Assembly (NCBI RefSeq): GCF_033807575.1
Contig: NC_084729.1
Coordinates: 8,246,001 to 8,310,000 of the forward strand
Reading direction: 5' to 3'
Source of the DNA: Cydia pomonella
Taxonomy: Eukaryota > Arthropoda > Insecta > Lepidoptera > Tortricidae
Length of the DNA stretch: 64,000 nucleotides
Shown piece after piece: positions 1-10,543 of this stretch. The notes beneath the pieces were generated by a model. It did no database searches. It was not told the origin of the DNA and saw only the letters and a list, made by a program, of their open reading frames with translations. Numbering within the stretch: position 1 is the first letter of the stretch; each line of letters opens with the position of its first letter. The translations under genes and the position numbers were made by a program.

Positions 1-235
1 AAAACAACATTAATGAGCAAAACACAGAAACATATTTCCGAGATGTCTTCGCCATCTTGAATCTCAGCGATAACCTCCATTACAAAATAAGATGTCAAGT
101 TATCTACTCTGTCCGATTCTGTAAATAAAATGTGTAACATTTTTTCTCAAAAATGTTACTGATTATTTTTTGCCGTGTTGTTAAATAATATGTAAAACTC
201 GTAACTTTATTCTGTGAAAAAATTGCGTTGAAAAT
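1..235. repeat. Direct duplicate of 26924-27160 ending at a scaffold gap
   Basis: These bases match 26924-27160 almost perfectly. The visible differences are single-base indels near 162-178, in a T run and a GT/TG context. The similarity continues right up to the N run. No gene is seen. It may be a real dispersed repeat or a misplaced overlapping contig end. Confidence 0.85.
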
Positions 236-335
236 NNNNNNNNNNNNNNNNNNNNNNNNNNNNNNNNNNNNNNNNNNNNNNNNNNNNNNNNNNNNNNNNN
301 NNNNNNNNNNNNNNNNNNNNNNNNNNNNNNNNNNN
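236..335. other. Assembly gap of exactly 100 N
   Basis: One hundred N bases, the conventional placeholder for a gap of unknown size. Sequence on the two sides need not be adjacent in the genome. Confidence 0.99.
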
Positions 336-1098
336 CTCGGTTATTCAACCTGTACATCAACGGTTTGATTGATGAGCTGAGCAACGCAATGTCGGATGCT
401 CGGTTGATGGTGTTTGTATGAACAACTTCAGCTATTGCAGACGACATGGTGTTACTGGCGCATCTCTGGGTGCTTTGCAAACCCTAATCGGTATCTGTGA
501 GAGATACGCAGGGACCCATGGACTCAGATATAATGCCAACAAAAGCGAATTTTTAATTTTTAAGGCTGGTGCTAAAACATACGAGACTCTGCCTCCAATT
601 ATTCTGTGTGGCACTAACCTGAGCAGGGTAAAGCATTTTAAATATCTGGGTCATGGGTGACTGAGGATCTCTGTGACAACATGGACATCGAAAGGGAGAG
701 ACGGGCGCTGTCCGTTCGCTGCAACATGTTGGCCCGTAGGTTTTCAGGGTGCACGAAGGAAGTCAAAGTAACCCTATTTAGGGCATACTGCCAGTGTTTC
801 TACACCTGTAACCTGTGGGTCAATTATGTGCAGAGGACGTACCGCTTTGCGAGTGCAATATAATGATGCCTTCAGGATTTTGCTCGGTCTTCGACGGAGG
901 TGCAGTGCTTCGGGCATGTTTGCGGAGGCAAGTGTTGATGGCTTTCATGCGATTATAAGAAAGCGCTGTGCCTCCTTACTTGATAGGTTGTTAGGGAGTC
1001 CGAACAGCATCCTGAAGGTGTTTGCCAGGAGGTGGGACTCACCGATGATGCGTAGATGGATCAGTCTGCACTCCAGTTTCGTAAATTATGAGTGTTAG
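336..1098 (+). pseudogene. Decayed non-LTR retrotransposon reverse transcriptase (3' half)
   Basis: Conceptual translation in shifting frames gives LFNLYINGLIDEL just after the gap. Next comes a YADD-type catalytic motif disrupted by an extra base near 432-447, then NANKSEFLIF and FKYLGH blocks of the palm/thumb region. Distal blocks read ERRALSVRCNMLARRF and FRAYCQCFYTCNLWVNY. At least three frame changes and in-frame stops break it, and the 5' part is lost in the N gap. The order of blocks matches the RT of Jockey/CR1-like LINEs (family knowledge), but the exact clade is not assigned. A related minus-strand relic lies at 28300-28870. It is not expected to be functional. Confidence 0.75.
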
Positions 1099-2639
1099 TT
1101 ATAAAGATTATTTAATTCAATTTAAATGCTTATTATTTTATTTCTGTTCATTATTATATTATGATTTTAATTAATTTTAAATTTTTGCCAGTGAAGAATT
1201 TGTACTGAAAAATATAATTATAATTATTGCAATTTGATTAGTTTTTAGATGTATAATTAATGCTGATATGTCTGAATTATTTTAATGAAATGATTTATAT
1301 ATTGTAATTAATGCTGAATGTTTGAATTATTTTAATGAATTGATTTTTATATTTTAATGGTGCGACATGTTGAATTATTATTATTTTTTATTTGTTTATT
1401 TTTCATATCACATTTTATCATATCAAAGTGTACGTATTGCTCACCCGGTATTGTATAGTCCTAGCCCTAAGTATACGTTGCATGGTAGATTATAGGAAAT
1501 TGTAATAGTCATAGTCATAGTTTAACATTATTATTTAAGTCTGTTACTAACACTTATATGGGCTATGCTGAATTAAACGATTATTTAATTTAATTTAATT
1601 TTAATAGCGACCCCATTCCTCACACAAAGTTTACCTTAGGTTCATATTAGCCTCACTGGATCACTGTTCACTCTGAGTACTGATAACGTTAGTCACAATC
1701 TACAAGAGACATCATTATACTAATAACACCATAAGAACGTCCTGACTTGATCTAAAAGCAAATATCACTCCCCCGTAGATTTGTTCGCACACAACCTCTT
1801 TTTCCTACCGTCGTTCTCATCTACCTCTCTCAACTTAAGCCAAAAATCCCAATAACCTAGAAGCGGTTATTTAACTTAAACGTGACTACTAGCGCCATCT
1901 ACTCCATGACGTTGGCAAATATTAGCCGGTTCGCAATACGTTCGCGACAGCTAGTAACTAAAATGTACTATCCTCGAAATTCGATACATAAAGTTATCTC
2001 ATTCTTGTTAAAAAAAGCGCTGAATTATTTTTTTATGCATATGCACAAGGCACCATAGACCTACCTAAGTTTTCGTTCTAATTTATGTTTCCACGCTTCT
2101 AATCAGCAACCCGCCCCGTAGTAAAAGATACAGCTTGAAAAAAAACAATTGATTAATGATAGAGGCAGACAACAGGCGGTGTTATCGCTAAAGAGCGATC
2201 TCTTCGAGACAACCTTGGGTAGCGCAAACAAAACAATTAATCAAAAAGAGTAGGTGTTGGAAAAAAACGTTATGAATCCTACTTTTATATACACAATTTA
2301 AGTAATTTAACATACACATATAAGAAAATACAAATAGACCTACATAAACATAGGTACATAGTAAATATATAAGACACAAACGAAAATATACCAACATATC
2401 AACCACAGAGTAAAAAATAACTATGTATTTCAAACACTAAGGGAGAAATAGATAATGTTCTTTAAGTAGTTTTTTTAATACAGCAAGAAATTGAGCGCGT
2501 CTAATTTTTGGAGGTAAGGATTCCAGATTCTAACTGCTGTGTTGTAAAATGTTGAAGAGGATGGACAGAAAGAAGCAGAGTGTGCGAAAACCTCACAGAA
2601 TTCAAATAATTGAATAATTGTATTTGATTTCTGTATGTG
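1099..2639. other. AT-rich intergenic DNA, no gene seen
   Basis: The stretch contains A/T-rich simple sequence such as repeated TTAATTTAA blocks. It also has an ACTAGCGCCATCTA segment near 1889 that recurs near 7270, suggesting an old dispersed repeat. Open frames here are short and low in complexity. No RNA gene was recognised. Confidence 0.6.
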
Positions 2640-3325
2640 TAAAAAAATACTACGTCGGTGGAAAACGAGTGTATGGACGCCTGCAACTCCAGCCCGCGTA
2701 GCCAACGTGCTTATCGTTCACGCTCGGTGGCGAACGAAACGCAACGGTCACAGTCGCACTAATATGGAAGAGTGATAGAGAGAGATGACTACGCTACGCT
2801 ACGGAGCGTTAACGATTGTAACGTTGGCTACGCGGCCTGAGGTGTTACATGCGCGTTGCCGTCCCTAACACTCCGCACCCTCGTTTAGCTCTGGCAACTT
2901 TACTCACCGGCAGGAACACAACACTATCCCTGGTGGAATGTCATCGACCCCAGTGCGCCCTCACAAACAGCAATGAGGGTGAAACGCCGGAGTGGGTTTA
3001 GTGGGTAGGGCCAAATTCTCCCCCCCTCTTGCCAGGAGATGGGAAAGGAGCGGCGAGTCCCACACACCGTGCGTAAATGCATTCCCACTCCGTCAAAAAA
3101 AAATGGAAGACAACACTATGTGTTATTTGGTTGCGGTTTTCTGTAAGGTGGAGGTACTTCCCCAGTTGGGCTCTGACTGCCTACCGTGAACAGTAGGTCC
3201 GGTTCGCGGTAGGTCCTCTGCTCTAGATCTGGAATGACAGCCTCTGTGCTGTGCCCTACCACACAAAGCGAGATGACATTCACAGTGCCCATACCTCTCT
3301 TTTTGAGGTAGTTTAAGGAGATGCT
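2640..3325 (-). mobile_element. LINE 3'-end fragment, antisense, interrupted by a MITE
   Basis: The sequence reads antisense to a recurring LINE tail whose sense form is GGCAACGCGCATGTAAC...CCGACGTAGTATAAAA. Related copies lie at 22955-23325, 27270-27470, 37173-37572, 42238-42362, 49677-49911 and 62465-62580. This copy is interrupted by the inverted-repeat element at 2695-2834. No intact coding frame remains. Confidence 0.6.
2695..2834. mobile_element. 140-bp MITE with 14-bp terminal inverted repeats
   Basis: CGCGTAGCCAACGT at 2695-2708 is the exact reverse complement of ACGTTGGCTACGCG at 2821-2834. The insert splits an otherwise recognisable LINE tail (CTGCAACTCCAG | AGGTGTTACATG), so it inserted later. 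A GCC on each side may be a 3-bp target duplication. Confidence 0.7.
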
Positions 3326-3716
3326 GTTGGAGGGTTGGAAATATTGTAAAAGCGAAAACTTTTTATCTGTGTGGTTAATTATTTACGCTTAAACCGCTAA
3401 AATAATTAAATGAAATTTGGTATGGATAAATTGCTTACTATAGATAAATACGTAATTAAAATTCTTTAGTTTCTACACAATAATAACAAGTAATATATCT
3501 CATAAATGACGTGTATTAAAATATGGTTCATGTTTCAAAGCTATTGTAAGCCTTAAGTGATTTCGAGTTTCGATTCAAAATGTATTTGTGTATCTTAATG
3601 ACTGGTCTGAGAATTGATTTGTAAACCCATGAACAATATAATGCATATCAAGTTTCAATTAATTACTGTTAAAATAGAAATATAGGTACTTAAACAATGA
3701 TTTTTTTATAACTAAC

Positions 3717-3914
3717 AAAAAGGGATTTAATCGCGTATTAACAGTCAATAAACAAGATCAAGTGCGGGTAGTTCGAAAAACCTCGCGCGGCTAGAAGATG
3801 TTGATGTCAACTTTGACAACTTTAGCCAGTCTTCTCCGAGACACGGGGAAACGATCCGTCCTCGAAACGTCAGAGGTAAATTTAAAACTTAATGCGCGAT
3901 TAAGTCCCGTTTGT
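3717..3914. mobile_element. MITE with imperfect inverted ends (GGGATTTAATCGCG type)
   Basis: The left end AAAAGGGATTTAATCGCGT and the right end GCGCGATTAAGTCCCGTTT are imperfect inverted repeats, about 200 bp apart. The interior holds a GAAACGTCAGAGGTAAA segment. No coding capacity is seen. Confidence 0.6.
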
Positions 3915-4094
3915 GCTAGTTAATAATGTGTAAAAATCGTGAAAGTTTTAAATCAATGTTTTTTTTTTCAGTATAACAAGAGAAATAGCAAGTATAGAGT
4001 GCTAACTCCATACATCAGTTTTCTTATTTACCTTATTTACCACAAACGCCAGTTATTTCGCAGTGTACATATAGCGTCAATTAGAGGATTATTA

Positions 4095-4485
4095 GTACCG
4101 CTACTTGACAATAGATGTCGCGACGAACAGAAAGTGCTCAACAATTTTTAGCTAATATTATAACCGGATTAACCGGAACTCTATTTTCAACTCCTTCTGC
4201 TTGTGATATTAGGTCTAAATTGTTGAGAAATACACTGTTAGGCAGTAAAGACACTGGGGATATCTATCAATTAGCGGATTTATCAGTAGTTACTGCTACT
4301 GGACAATAGATGTCGCGATGAACATAAAGTCTGTTGCTCAAAATTTTCAGCTAATATCTCCTTCTGCTTGTAATATTAGTTGTAAATGTTGAGCTATAAT
4401 TACACTTTTCGTCAGTCACGACACTTGTGACATCTAGTATCAAGGAGCGGTACTGATAAATCCGGTACTTGACGCTAGATGTCGA
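4095..4485. repeat. Degenerate repeats of an AGATGTCG-containing unit
   Basis: The motif GCTACTTGACAATAGATGTCGCG at 4098-4120 recurs as GCTACTGGACAATAGATGTCGCG at 4295-4317 and as GTACTTGACGCTAGATGTCG near 4463. Each of the first two is followed by a TCAACAATTTTTAGCTAATAT-like stretch. This looks like tandem or nested insertion of one short element. The remainder of 3326-5225 is AT-rich and holds no recognised gene. Confidence 0.5.
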
Positions 4486-5297
4486 CTACGGAAATAATAA
4501 ACGTTTTTGGTATGAAAAACTGACGCATGGAGTGAGCACTCCTATGGTTTTATTTCTCTATGAAGTTATGCTTTTGACCAAAAACAGCATTGGCCTTTTT
4601 GGCTTAGCACTTCAGAATAATTTCCACAAAAACCATGAGCCTTGGTAACCCTACGCCGAGGCGCGAAAACGAAAACAAAAATGGTGGATTGTAAAAAGCA
4701 AATGGCCGCTTTGCAATTGTAATGTTTTAGAGGCCGGGCAGGGTTCCGTGGGGTTTTATTGTTGCGCTTTCGTATTTAGAAACTGGTGTTTAACCGTTTA
4801 ATTTGAACAATATTTCACGGAGCCGAAGAGGAGGTGGTGTAAATCGAAATGTAATTTCAGATAGGGAATAAATAAAATGATTTACCTAAATGCTTTTGGA
4901 GTCTTTTTTTAATAAAGGTCAAAGGCAAACTTTTTAAGTTATTGAAATAGTAAATTATTACGCCATAATTAAACTACTAAGAATAAAAAATGATTTTAAC
5001 ATTCAAGGAACATATTTACATACAAATATAACGTTTTACATATCAACTTCTACTCGCTCTATTTTCTTTGTATATCATTTTTTACCAAAAACTAGTACCA
5101 GTCATAGATATACGTTACGTACCTGTTCGTATCCAATTTTTAGAACAAGTAGTTTCGAAATAAGAGAGTAACGTTTATCGTATGGGAGGCGCTATTTGGT
5201 GGCGGGGTCGTGTGACTCTTTTAAAAGTCCGCAGCAAGCTCGGCCGAATATCACCTTTCCATATAACGGAGTTTCGTTCTCATTTTAAAACTACGTA

Positions 5298-6065
5298 TTG
5301 GATTATAATAAAACTTATATAACGAACGTTCCCCATCGCTGCCGTTGTTGTGCCATGGTGGATAGTTATGGTCACCATGGACTCTCTTGTGGCAGAAGCG
5401 CCGGCCGCATACCCCGACACGCCAGCATCAACGATGTCATCCGAAGGGCCTTTGTCAGTGTCAAAGTTCCGGCCATACTGGAGCCCGTCGGTTTGGCAAG
5501 GGACGATGGCAAGAGGCCCGACGGTATGACTCTGGTTGCCTTGGAAGTTGGGACGGCCTCTAGTTTGGGATGCCACATGCGTTGACAGTGTTGACACTCT
5601 CGCGCCGTCCCACCTTCCGGGTACCAGCAGTGGTGCTGGTCGTGCCGCGTCCGCGGCCGAAGACCTCAAACGCCGAAAATACGCCACCCTCGTCAGCAGC
5701 TACATTTTCGAGGCGTTTGGGGTCGAAACGCTGGGGCCGTGGGGGCCAAGCGCGCGTCGGCTCTACAAGGACCTAGCGTCGCGCCTTATAGATGCCACAG
5801 GTGACCAGAGGGCTGGCCAGTATTTTGCTCAAAGGATAAGCATTGCCATCCAACGTGGCAATGCGGCCAGCCTTCTGGGCACACTGCCCATCGGCAGCGA
5901 CTTGGGAGACGTTTTTTATTTACTTTAAGTTTATTTGTAGCCTTTTTTATTATTATTAAGTTTATTTATAGTTTATTGTTATAATTATGTAATATCTGTG
6001 AAATAATCTTACACTAATGGTTTAGAAATAAGATAATAAAACTTTGCACATATAATGATATCAGG
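5298..6065 (+). pseudogene. LINE 3' end with zinc-knuckle and restriction-like nuclease-type domain, frameshifted
   Basis: Two overlapping frames, shifted near 5535, together give a CRCCAMVDSYGHHGLSC zinc-knuckle-like block, RIPRHASINDVIRRA and GKRPDG followed by LVWDATCVDT. They end with a long C-terminal block containing YIFEAFGVETLGPWG and RISIAIQRGNAASLLGTLP, stopping at 5926-5928. The RPD...WD/VD order resembles the PD-(D/E)XK-like endonuclease at the C-terminus of some LINEs (family knowledge); that equation is inference. The 3' UTR to about 6065 is nearly identical to the antisense copy at 51200-51566. Other fragments lie at 24936-25440, 27955-28050, 41165-41335, 45020-45145 and 61265-61400. 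Confidence 0.65.
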
Positions 6066-6079
6066 TACATCTAGTCATA

Positions 6080-6330
6080 TTATTAGTCTATAATCATCAT
6101 CATCGTCTCGTAACCGTTTTCGGCCACAGCAACTGCTTTCTACCGCTGAGTGTCGCTGGTGCGCTCTCAGGTGACTGACGTAGTCAATTTTAGCAGCGAA
6201 TGTGCGGCCACACTCGCTGCAGGTCAGCACCCCTCCGACTTAATTATATGTTATGGTTATGGCCATAGGTGGTCTGGCCTTTAGCTCGTCACGCTTACCG
6301 TCGAGTTCTGTGCGTCGCCTGGCGCACCTG
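6080..6330 (-). pseudogene. LINE or zinc-finger relic with one C2H2 finger
   Basis: Minus-strand translation across about 6230-6110 contains LTCSECGRTFAAKIDYVSHLRAH, with C-x2-C and H-x3-H spacing of a classical C2H2 finger. It then runs into a short acidic tail encoded by ATCATCATCATCGTC. Single fingers of this type end several LINE ORF2 proteins, so a degraded LINE 3' end is the favoured reading, but a fragment of a host zinc-finger gene cannot be excluded. Upstream frame is disrupted. Confidence 0.45.
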
Positions 6331-7524
6331 CAGGTGCGTGAATTTGTTTATATAGCTATAGTTAAAAAAAGTGTGTATAGCTCCAGTTTATAAAACAAGT
6401 CCAGTTCCTCCAACTTAAGGGGGATTTAAATCTCGGGTCAGAGGTGTCGGGTTAGAGCCGGTGTAGCTTTATTTGACGTCCATAAGCGCATTGTAATATG
6501 CCTACTTGAATAATAAACTATCTTTATATTATTTTTAGTTTTTTTTTCTGATTTATACCTAGGTTAAGAAAAAATGACATGTAAAATGTTGAATTTTACC
6601 AATAAAAAAAAAAATCAAGCGAAATAGAGCAAAAACGAGTTTTGTATAAAAAACTTAAATTCGCTGTATTTTTTTAACTATGCTATCTGAAGCTACATAA
6701 ACTAATTACAGGACTAGATATACCTTATACTATTGTAAGTACAAAGCAATCTAGCTAATCGTTTTAAAATGAGAGTGTATTGTATTGTATGTAAAACCGA
6801 GCTTGCTGGAGACCCATAACAGTTATTTCCTCTGAATGTATTTGGAAATAACACTGTAAACAACTGTGTGACATTGTTACTTTAACTTGACAACCGCACT
6901 TCACAAATGGTCTTGACAGAACCCGCTCTCACATCTCGGTTCGCACTTGGCCCATTTTTAAGAGCTCGATGTTTAGAGCCGAAAAGTTGAGGACTTTAAA
7001 CTCGGGATAAGTGACACTTCGGTCTGACGACAGAATAAAACGATTCTGAGTGTTTTATGAGAAATAACCTTTACGACTATTTACGTACATAGTATACGTA
7101 TTTGATACCCTTGATAACGTATTTTGGAATAGATTTATTTTAATTAAACCGAATTGAAAATTTCGTCAAATTAATTCTTTTTTTTTTGTTTTTGACTTAA
7201 AACAAACAAATAATGGTAAACTAATATGAGTATTCTTCGAAAGACTAACGCTTGCGCGATTTAATTTGACACTAGCGCCATCTATTATGCATTTGGGTGG
7301 ACGATCTTTATTGTGAGCGATGTTAAAGTTGGATTATAAAATAGCTTCTTTGCTAAATTGATGCATTAGATATGTAAAAATAAAACTAGAAGTGATTTGA
7401 TTTGCCTGGGAAAACCAATATATATATTTTATATATTCTATTTACATTCTACGATATTAGTGATCCGTAAAATAGCTTTGGTAAATAATTAAACAATAGT
7501 TTGTATATAATCCTAATTTTTAAA
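6331..7524. other. AT-rich intergenic DNA with one shared repeat
   Basis: No gene seen. The segment around 6690-6800 (ending AAAACCGAGCTTGCTGGAG) is the reverse complement of a related stretch at 50560-50690, indicating a dispersed repeat. Confidence 0.5.
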
Positions 7525-7805
7525 CGACCGGTCTGGCCTAGTGGGTAGTAACCCTGCCTATGAAGCCGATGTTCCTGGATTCTAATCCCGGTGAGGGCAT
7601 TTATTTTTGTGATGAGCAAAGATATTTTGTTCCTGAGTCATGGATGTTTTCTATGTATTTAAGCATTTATATATTGTATATATCGTTGTCTGAGTACCCA
7701 CAACACAACCTTACCTTCTTGAGCTTTCTGTGCGACTTAGTCAATTTGTGTAAGAATATCCTTATAATATTTATTTTATTTTATTTCACACAAGTCCGTA
7801 AAAAA
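7525..7805 (+). mobile_element. tRNA-derived SINE, family 2
   Basis: It begins GACCGGTCTGGCCTAGTGGG, an A-box-like start (TGGCCTAGTGGG). A diverged B box follows, then GGGCATTTATTT, a CTGAGTCATGGATGTTTTCTATGTATTTAAG body and a distal CAACTTAGTCAATTTGTG-like end. The same body recurs at 24808, 25583 (minus), 29978, 37053, 46715, 54057 (minus) and 55591. Better copies carry a perfect B box GGTTCGAATCC. Confidence 0.8.
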
Positions 7806-8303
7806 ATCTGACCACAATCAAAATAATCGCCCCAGTCGCACCTCCTTTATTCGCGGCGGCAAATAAATTAGCCAGATAATTAATTTGATGGCCCCGAGGA
7901 CTCATGATTAATTACTAATTAGGTGAGGTCTGCCTCAACGGTCCGTTTGAGAAATAGCAATATTGTTGTTTATTTGTTTAGTATCCAGCGACGGAAAATA
8001 CAACATGTCTCTAATCTCTGGCCATAGATGAATACGTGTCGATTAGGGTATTTCTAACCTATGTACATAGTCTCATTCCAAACGCCCTTAATACTGATTA
8101 ACGGAGAAATTAATGATTTACGATTGAATACTTCGGAACAGTCTGTGTGTAGATACACGGTAATTAAGGAGTATGTCATGTAACTAGTGTCACTTTAATC
8201 TTATTGTGAACGACTAATACAGTATGCTCCTATTTATTCGTGATTTATTTGAATTGAATTTAACTTTAAAAAAAAATTCTCTCTTTATCTAATCAAATAA
8301 TTA

Positions 8304-8626
8304 GAAGCGCTGATGGCGGTAAGAGCGTGCGACTTGCAATCCGGAGGTCGCGGGTTCAAACCCGGGCTTCGTACCAATGAGTTTTTCGGAACTTATGCAC
8401 GAAATATTATTTGATATTTACCAGTCGCTTTTCGGAGAAGGAAAACATCGTGAGGAAACCGGACTAATCCCAACCAGGCCTAGTTTACCCTCTGGGTTGG
8501 AAGGTCAGATGGCAGTCGCTTTCGTAAAAACTAGTGCCTACGCCAAATCTTGGGATTAGTTGTCAAGCGGACCCCAGGCTCCCATGAGCCGTGGCAATAT
8601 GCCGGGACAACGCGAGGAAGAAGAAG
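8304..8626 (+). mobile_element. tRNA-derived SINE, family 1, with 17-bp target duplication
   Basis: The head GGCGGTAAGAGCGTGCGAC and B box GGGTTCAAACCC are tRNA-like. The body contains CATCGTGAGGAAACCGGAC and ends with GCGAGGAAGAAGAAG. The element lies between two perfect copies of ATCTAATCAAATAATTA (8287-8303 and 8627-8643), so both insertion boundaries are visible. Other copies are at 34761, 36181 and 58079 (minus). Confidence 0.9.
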
Positions 8627-9230
8627 ATCTAATCAAATAATTACCTAACATATATTATTTATCGCTAGATTGCTTGTTTTGTTACTTTTTTTTTGTTAAT
8701 GCCTGCAGGCATTAAGTTCGCCATTTGTACTCTATTTGTTATTGTACTACATGTCTAACTTAACACATTAATAGTAACTATACTGCCTGCAACATAAATA
8801 TGCGACGCACGTAATTGAATAAATAGCATGTAAATGTTTAGTTTTACCCGCTCTCTTGTAAACCAAGAATACAACACATCTTTGGAAATGTTTGAGTTAC
8901 TTAATCTCCATTCGACCCTCCAACTATCAACCTATTTGATTATATTGTGCAATCAAGAATAAATAATTTACTATATTCCTTCTCACGAATGTTCGACATT
9001 CGTGAGAAAGAACTGTACTCGGGATCTCGGTCAATGTGCAGCTATCTAACACGAATCACTGAAAGTTTTCCCAATGTCCCTTCTTCAATCATTTCAATCA
9101 ATCAATCAATCAATCATTTATTATTTTCTTCGTCTGTTCTTCGTACATATATACCCTGTTTCATTTACCATGGCGGGATTCCACTGGAGACTGCTCAAAG
9201 AGAACCATAGTGTTGATCTATTGTTAAAAA
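8627..9230. other. Intergenic; LINE-tail-like piece, hairpin and TCAA repeats
   Basis: GCAGGCATTAAGTTCGCCATTTGTAC at 8705-8730 matches a LINE tail also present near 30370 and 30680. A near-perfect hairpin TCTCACGAATG / CATTCGTGAGA lies at about 8980-9006. A short (CAAT)n run lies at 9091-9115. No gene seen. Confidence 0.5.
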
Positions 9231-9501
9231 ACTAAATTTGTTTTGCAAGGGGGCAAAGTAGTTTAACCGCTCGTGCTAATATTGATACCCGAGCAAGCGA
9301 AAGATTCCTAAATTTACCACCCGCTAGCGAGTGGTTCGAAAAGTCGAAACTTGAGCGTTGCGAAGATTTCAAGGCATGAGAGTGAAACAAACTTTGCCTC
9401 CGAATGAAACACAATTTTTTTCACCACACCAACGCAAGGAAAATACTAACTATGAACTTACTAACAAATCAAATCAAACTAAACGTAAAAATTAAAATCA
9501 T
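9231..9501. repeat. Dispersed repeat shared with 21990-22240
   Basis: The block ACCCGAGCAAGCGAAAGAT...AACACAATTTTTTTCACCACAC...GCAAGGAAAATACTAACT matches 22060-22230 in order and orientation with many substitutions. It lies next to the interrupted reading frame at 9502-9690, and a similar frame lies beside the second copy, so both may be copies of one larger unit. Confidence 0.55.
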
Positions 9502-9690
9502 TTAAAAGATAATTCTACCAGCTAACATAAGGAAACAACTCAAAATTTGCATCTCATTACTTTGGTCCTCATGTGGATAAAATGGAACTTTTTCATTCGT
9601 TTTTGAACAATCAAAAGTGCTTTTACCAGTTGGTGTTGTGAAAATGGTTTTGCATTTTGCATTATGCGGCGATGCGAGGCCGTTCTGTAT
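9502..9690 (-). pseudogene. 3' part of a host reading frame interrupted by the virus-like element
   Basis: Minus-strand translation of 9690-9502 gives a 62-residue tail that includes SKTNEKVPFYPHEDQ and ends in a stop at 9502. If the element and one GATAAT copy are removed, this frame joins in phase to the ATG-initiated segment at 20168-20076, giving 93 codons plus a stop. A related NSKTNEKAAFYPQEWQ block lies at about 22240-22300 (minus). Both carry an AAAGTAAT that could be a splice donor, so the block may be an exon rather than a complete ORF. The family is not recognised. Confidence 0.5.
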
Positions 9691-9696
9691 GATAAT
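9691..9696. repeat. Target site duplication, left copy (GATAAT)
   Basis: GATAAT immediately precedes the AGTAGGG terminus and is repeated directly after the right terminus at 20076-20081. Six base pairs is the length produced by Polinton-type integrases. Confidence 0.93.
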
Positions 9697-9781
9697 AGTA
9701 GGGAGGATATGCCGATTCCAGCTCACTTTAGGTATTTATCTCCCCCTTCCCCCCCCCCCCTCACCCCCTCACCCCCACTCA
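9697..9781 (+). repeat. Left terminal inverted repeat
   Basis: It pairs with the reverse complement of 19992-20075. The outer 45 bp are essentially identical and contain GATATGCCGATTCCAGCTC and GGTATTTATCTCCCCC. The inner part is a C-rich tract with CTCACCCCCTCACCCCC. The terminal AG is usual for this class of element. Confidence 0.92.
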
Positions 9782-10068
9782 ACATTTATTTTTACATGTT
9801 TATGTGTTTTTAGTTCAATGGTAATCAGCTTTTCAAGCGTTTCTCCAATATTCAACAAATACATTTTAGGATCCAAAATGTCTGCACTCCCATTAATCCG
9901 GTATGTAATTATTCTGCACTTGAAGGCACTGTCAACAATGTAAACAGCACCGTCGGCAGACTTTTCTTGTGCACAAAGCAGGATGTGGCGGTCACTTTCC
10001 GAATGAGATATCAAACAGTTTGATAATACATCTTCGTTACAAAAGTTGCAATGATGTAACAACGCCAT
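9769..10068 (-). pseudogene. Probable N-terminal stub of the element's DNA polymerase gene, cut by the left TIR
   Basis: The ATG at 10068 opens a 99-codon frame. The N-terminus has a C-N-F-C zinc-like pair (residues 7-10) and a HSESDRHILLC segment. A central VDSAFKCRIITYRI block follows, and the frame then runs straight into the C-rich terminal repeat, where it stops. In arthropod elements of this kind the long protein-primed family B polymerase lies at one end, transcribed toward the terminus, and I recall a similar N-terminal block in it. That match is from memory and unverified. Position, direction and abrupt loss at the TIR all fit an internal deletion that removed the exonuclease and polymerase domains. 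The alternative is a small independent accessory protein. Confidence 0.5.
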
Positions 10069-10543
10069 GGTGATGCTTCAATTCACTCGCTCAGACAACG
10101 GTACGGTCGTGCCGTGAGGCGGGCTGCGGGCAACTAAGTGAGTTGCATCATGCCATGCGCTGACGTCTGCGGTGCGTGGCGAAGCGGGGAAGGGGAGCCT
10201 GGCCGGCGACGCGCCATGCGACGCCCACACATGATTTGCACGTGTCGACACAGTGAGTCATTATTGCATCATCGGGCTTGACTGAGAATGGTTAGAGAAA
10301 ACGGGGATTTCCCGTCGACCAAACACAAGTGAATGATTACATATCTTCAAGTATACTCTGGTGAACCCACTTTGTGAGTAGAAAAAAAAGACGTAATATT
10401 CAATTATTACTGCGCGTTATTACTGTACAGCCTACAATTGCATTGGTGTAGGGGAGGAAGAAAGATAAGGTTCTATGTTAAAATAAATAATAAATAGGTT
10501 AGTTATTGTTTTTTATTTTTATTTTCATGAAACTTTAACCGTT
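10069..10543. other. Non-coding, partly GC-rich spacer of the element
   Basis: About 475 bp lie between the polymerase-like stub and the 222-codon ORF. The portion 10100-10250 is markedly GC-richer than its surroundings (GCGGGCTGCGGGC, GGCCGGCGACGCGCC) and lies just upstream of the stub's ATG, so it may hold its promoter. The portion next to 10544 is AT-rich; TTTATT at 10513-10518 gives AATAAA on the minus strand, suitable as a poly(A) signal for the leftward genes. Confidence 0.4.

Noticed and set aside
5280..5687. Minus-strand 135-codon frame
   Set aside because: It is the antisense shadow of the nuclease-type LINE coding region, which has the recognisable motifs on the plus strand.
9617..9943. 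Plus-strand frame with a Pro-rich stretch across the left TIR
   Set aside because: It is the chance reading of the C-rich terminal repeat, antisense to the polymerase-like stub, and crosses the host/element border.
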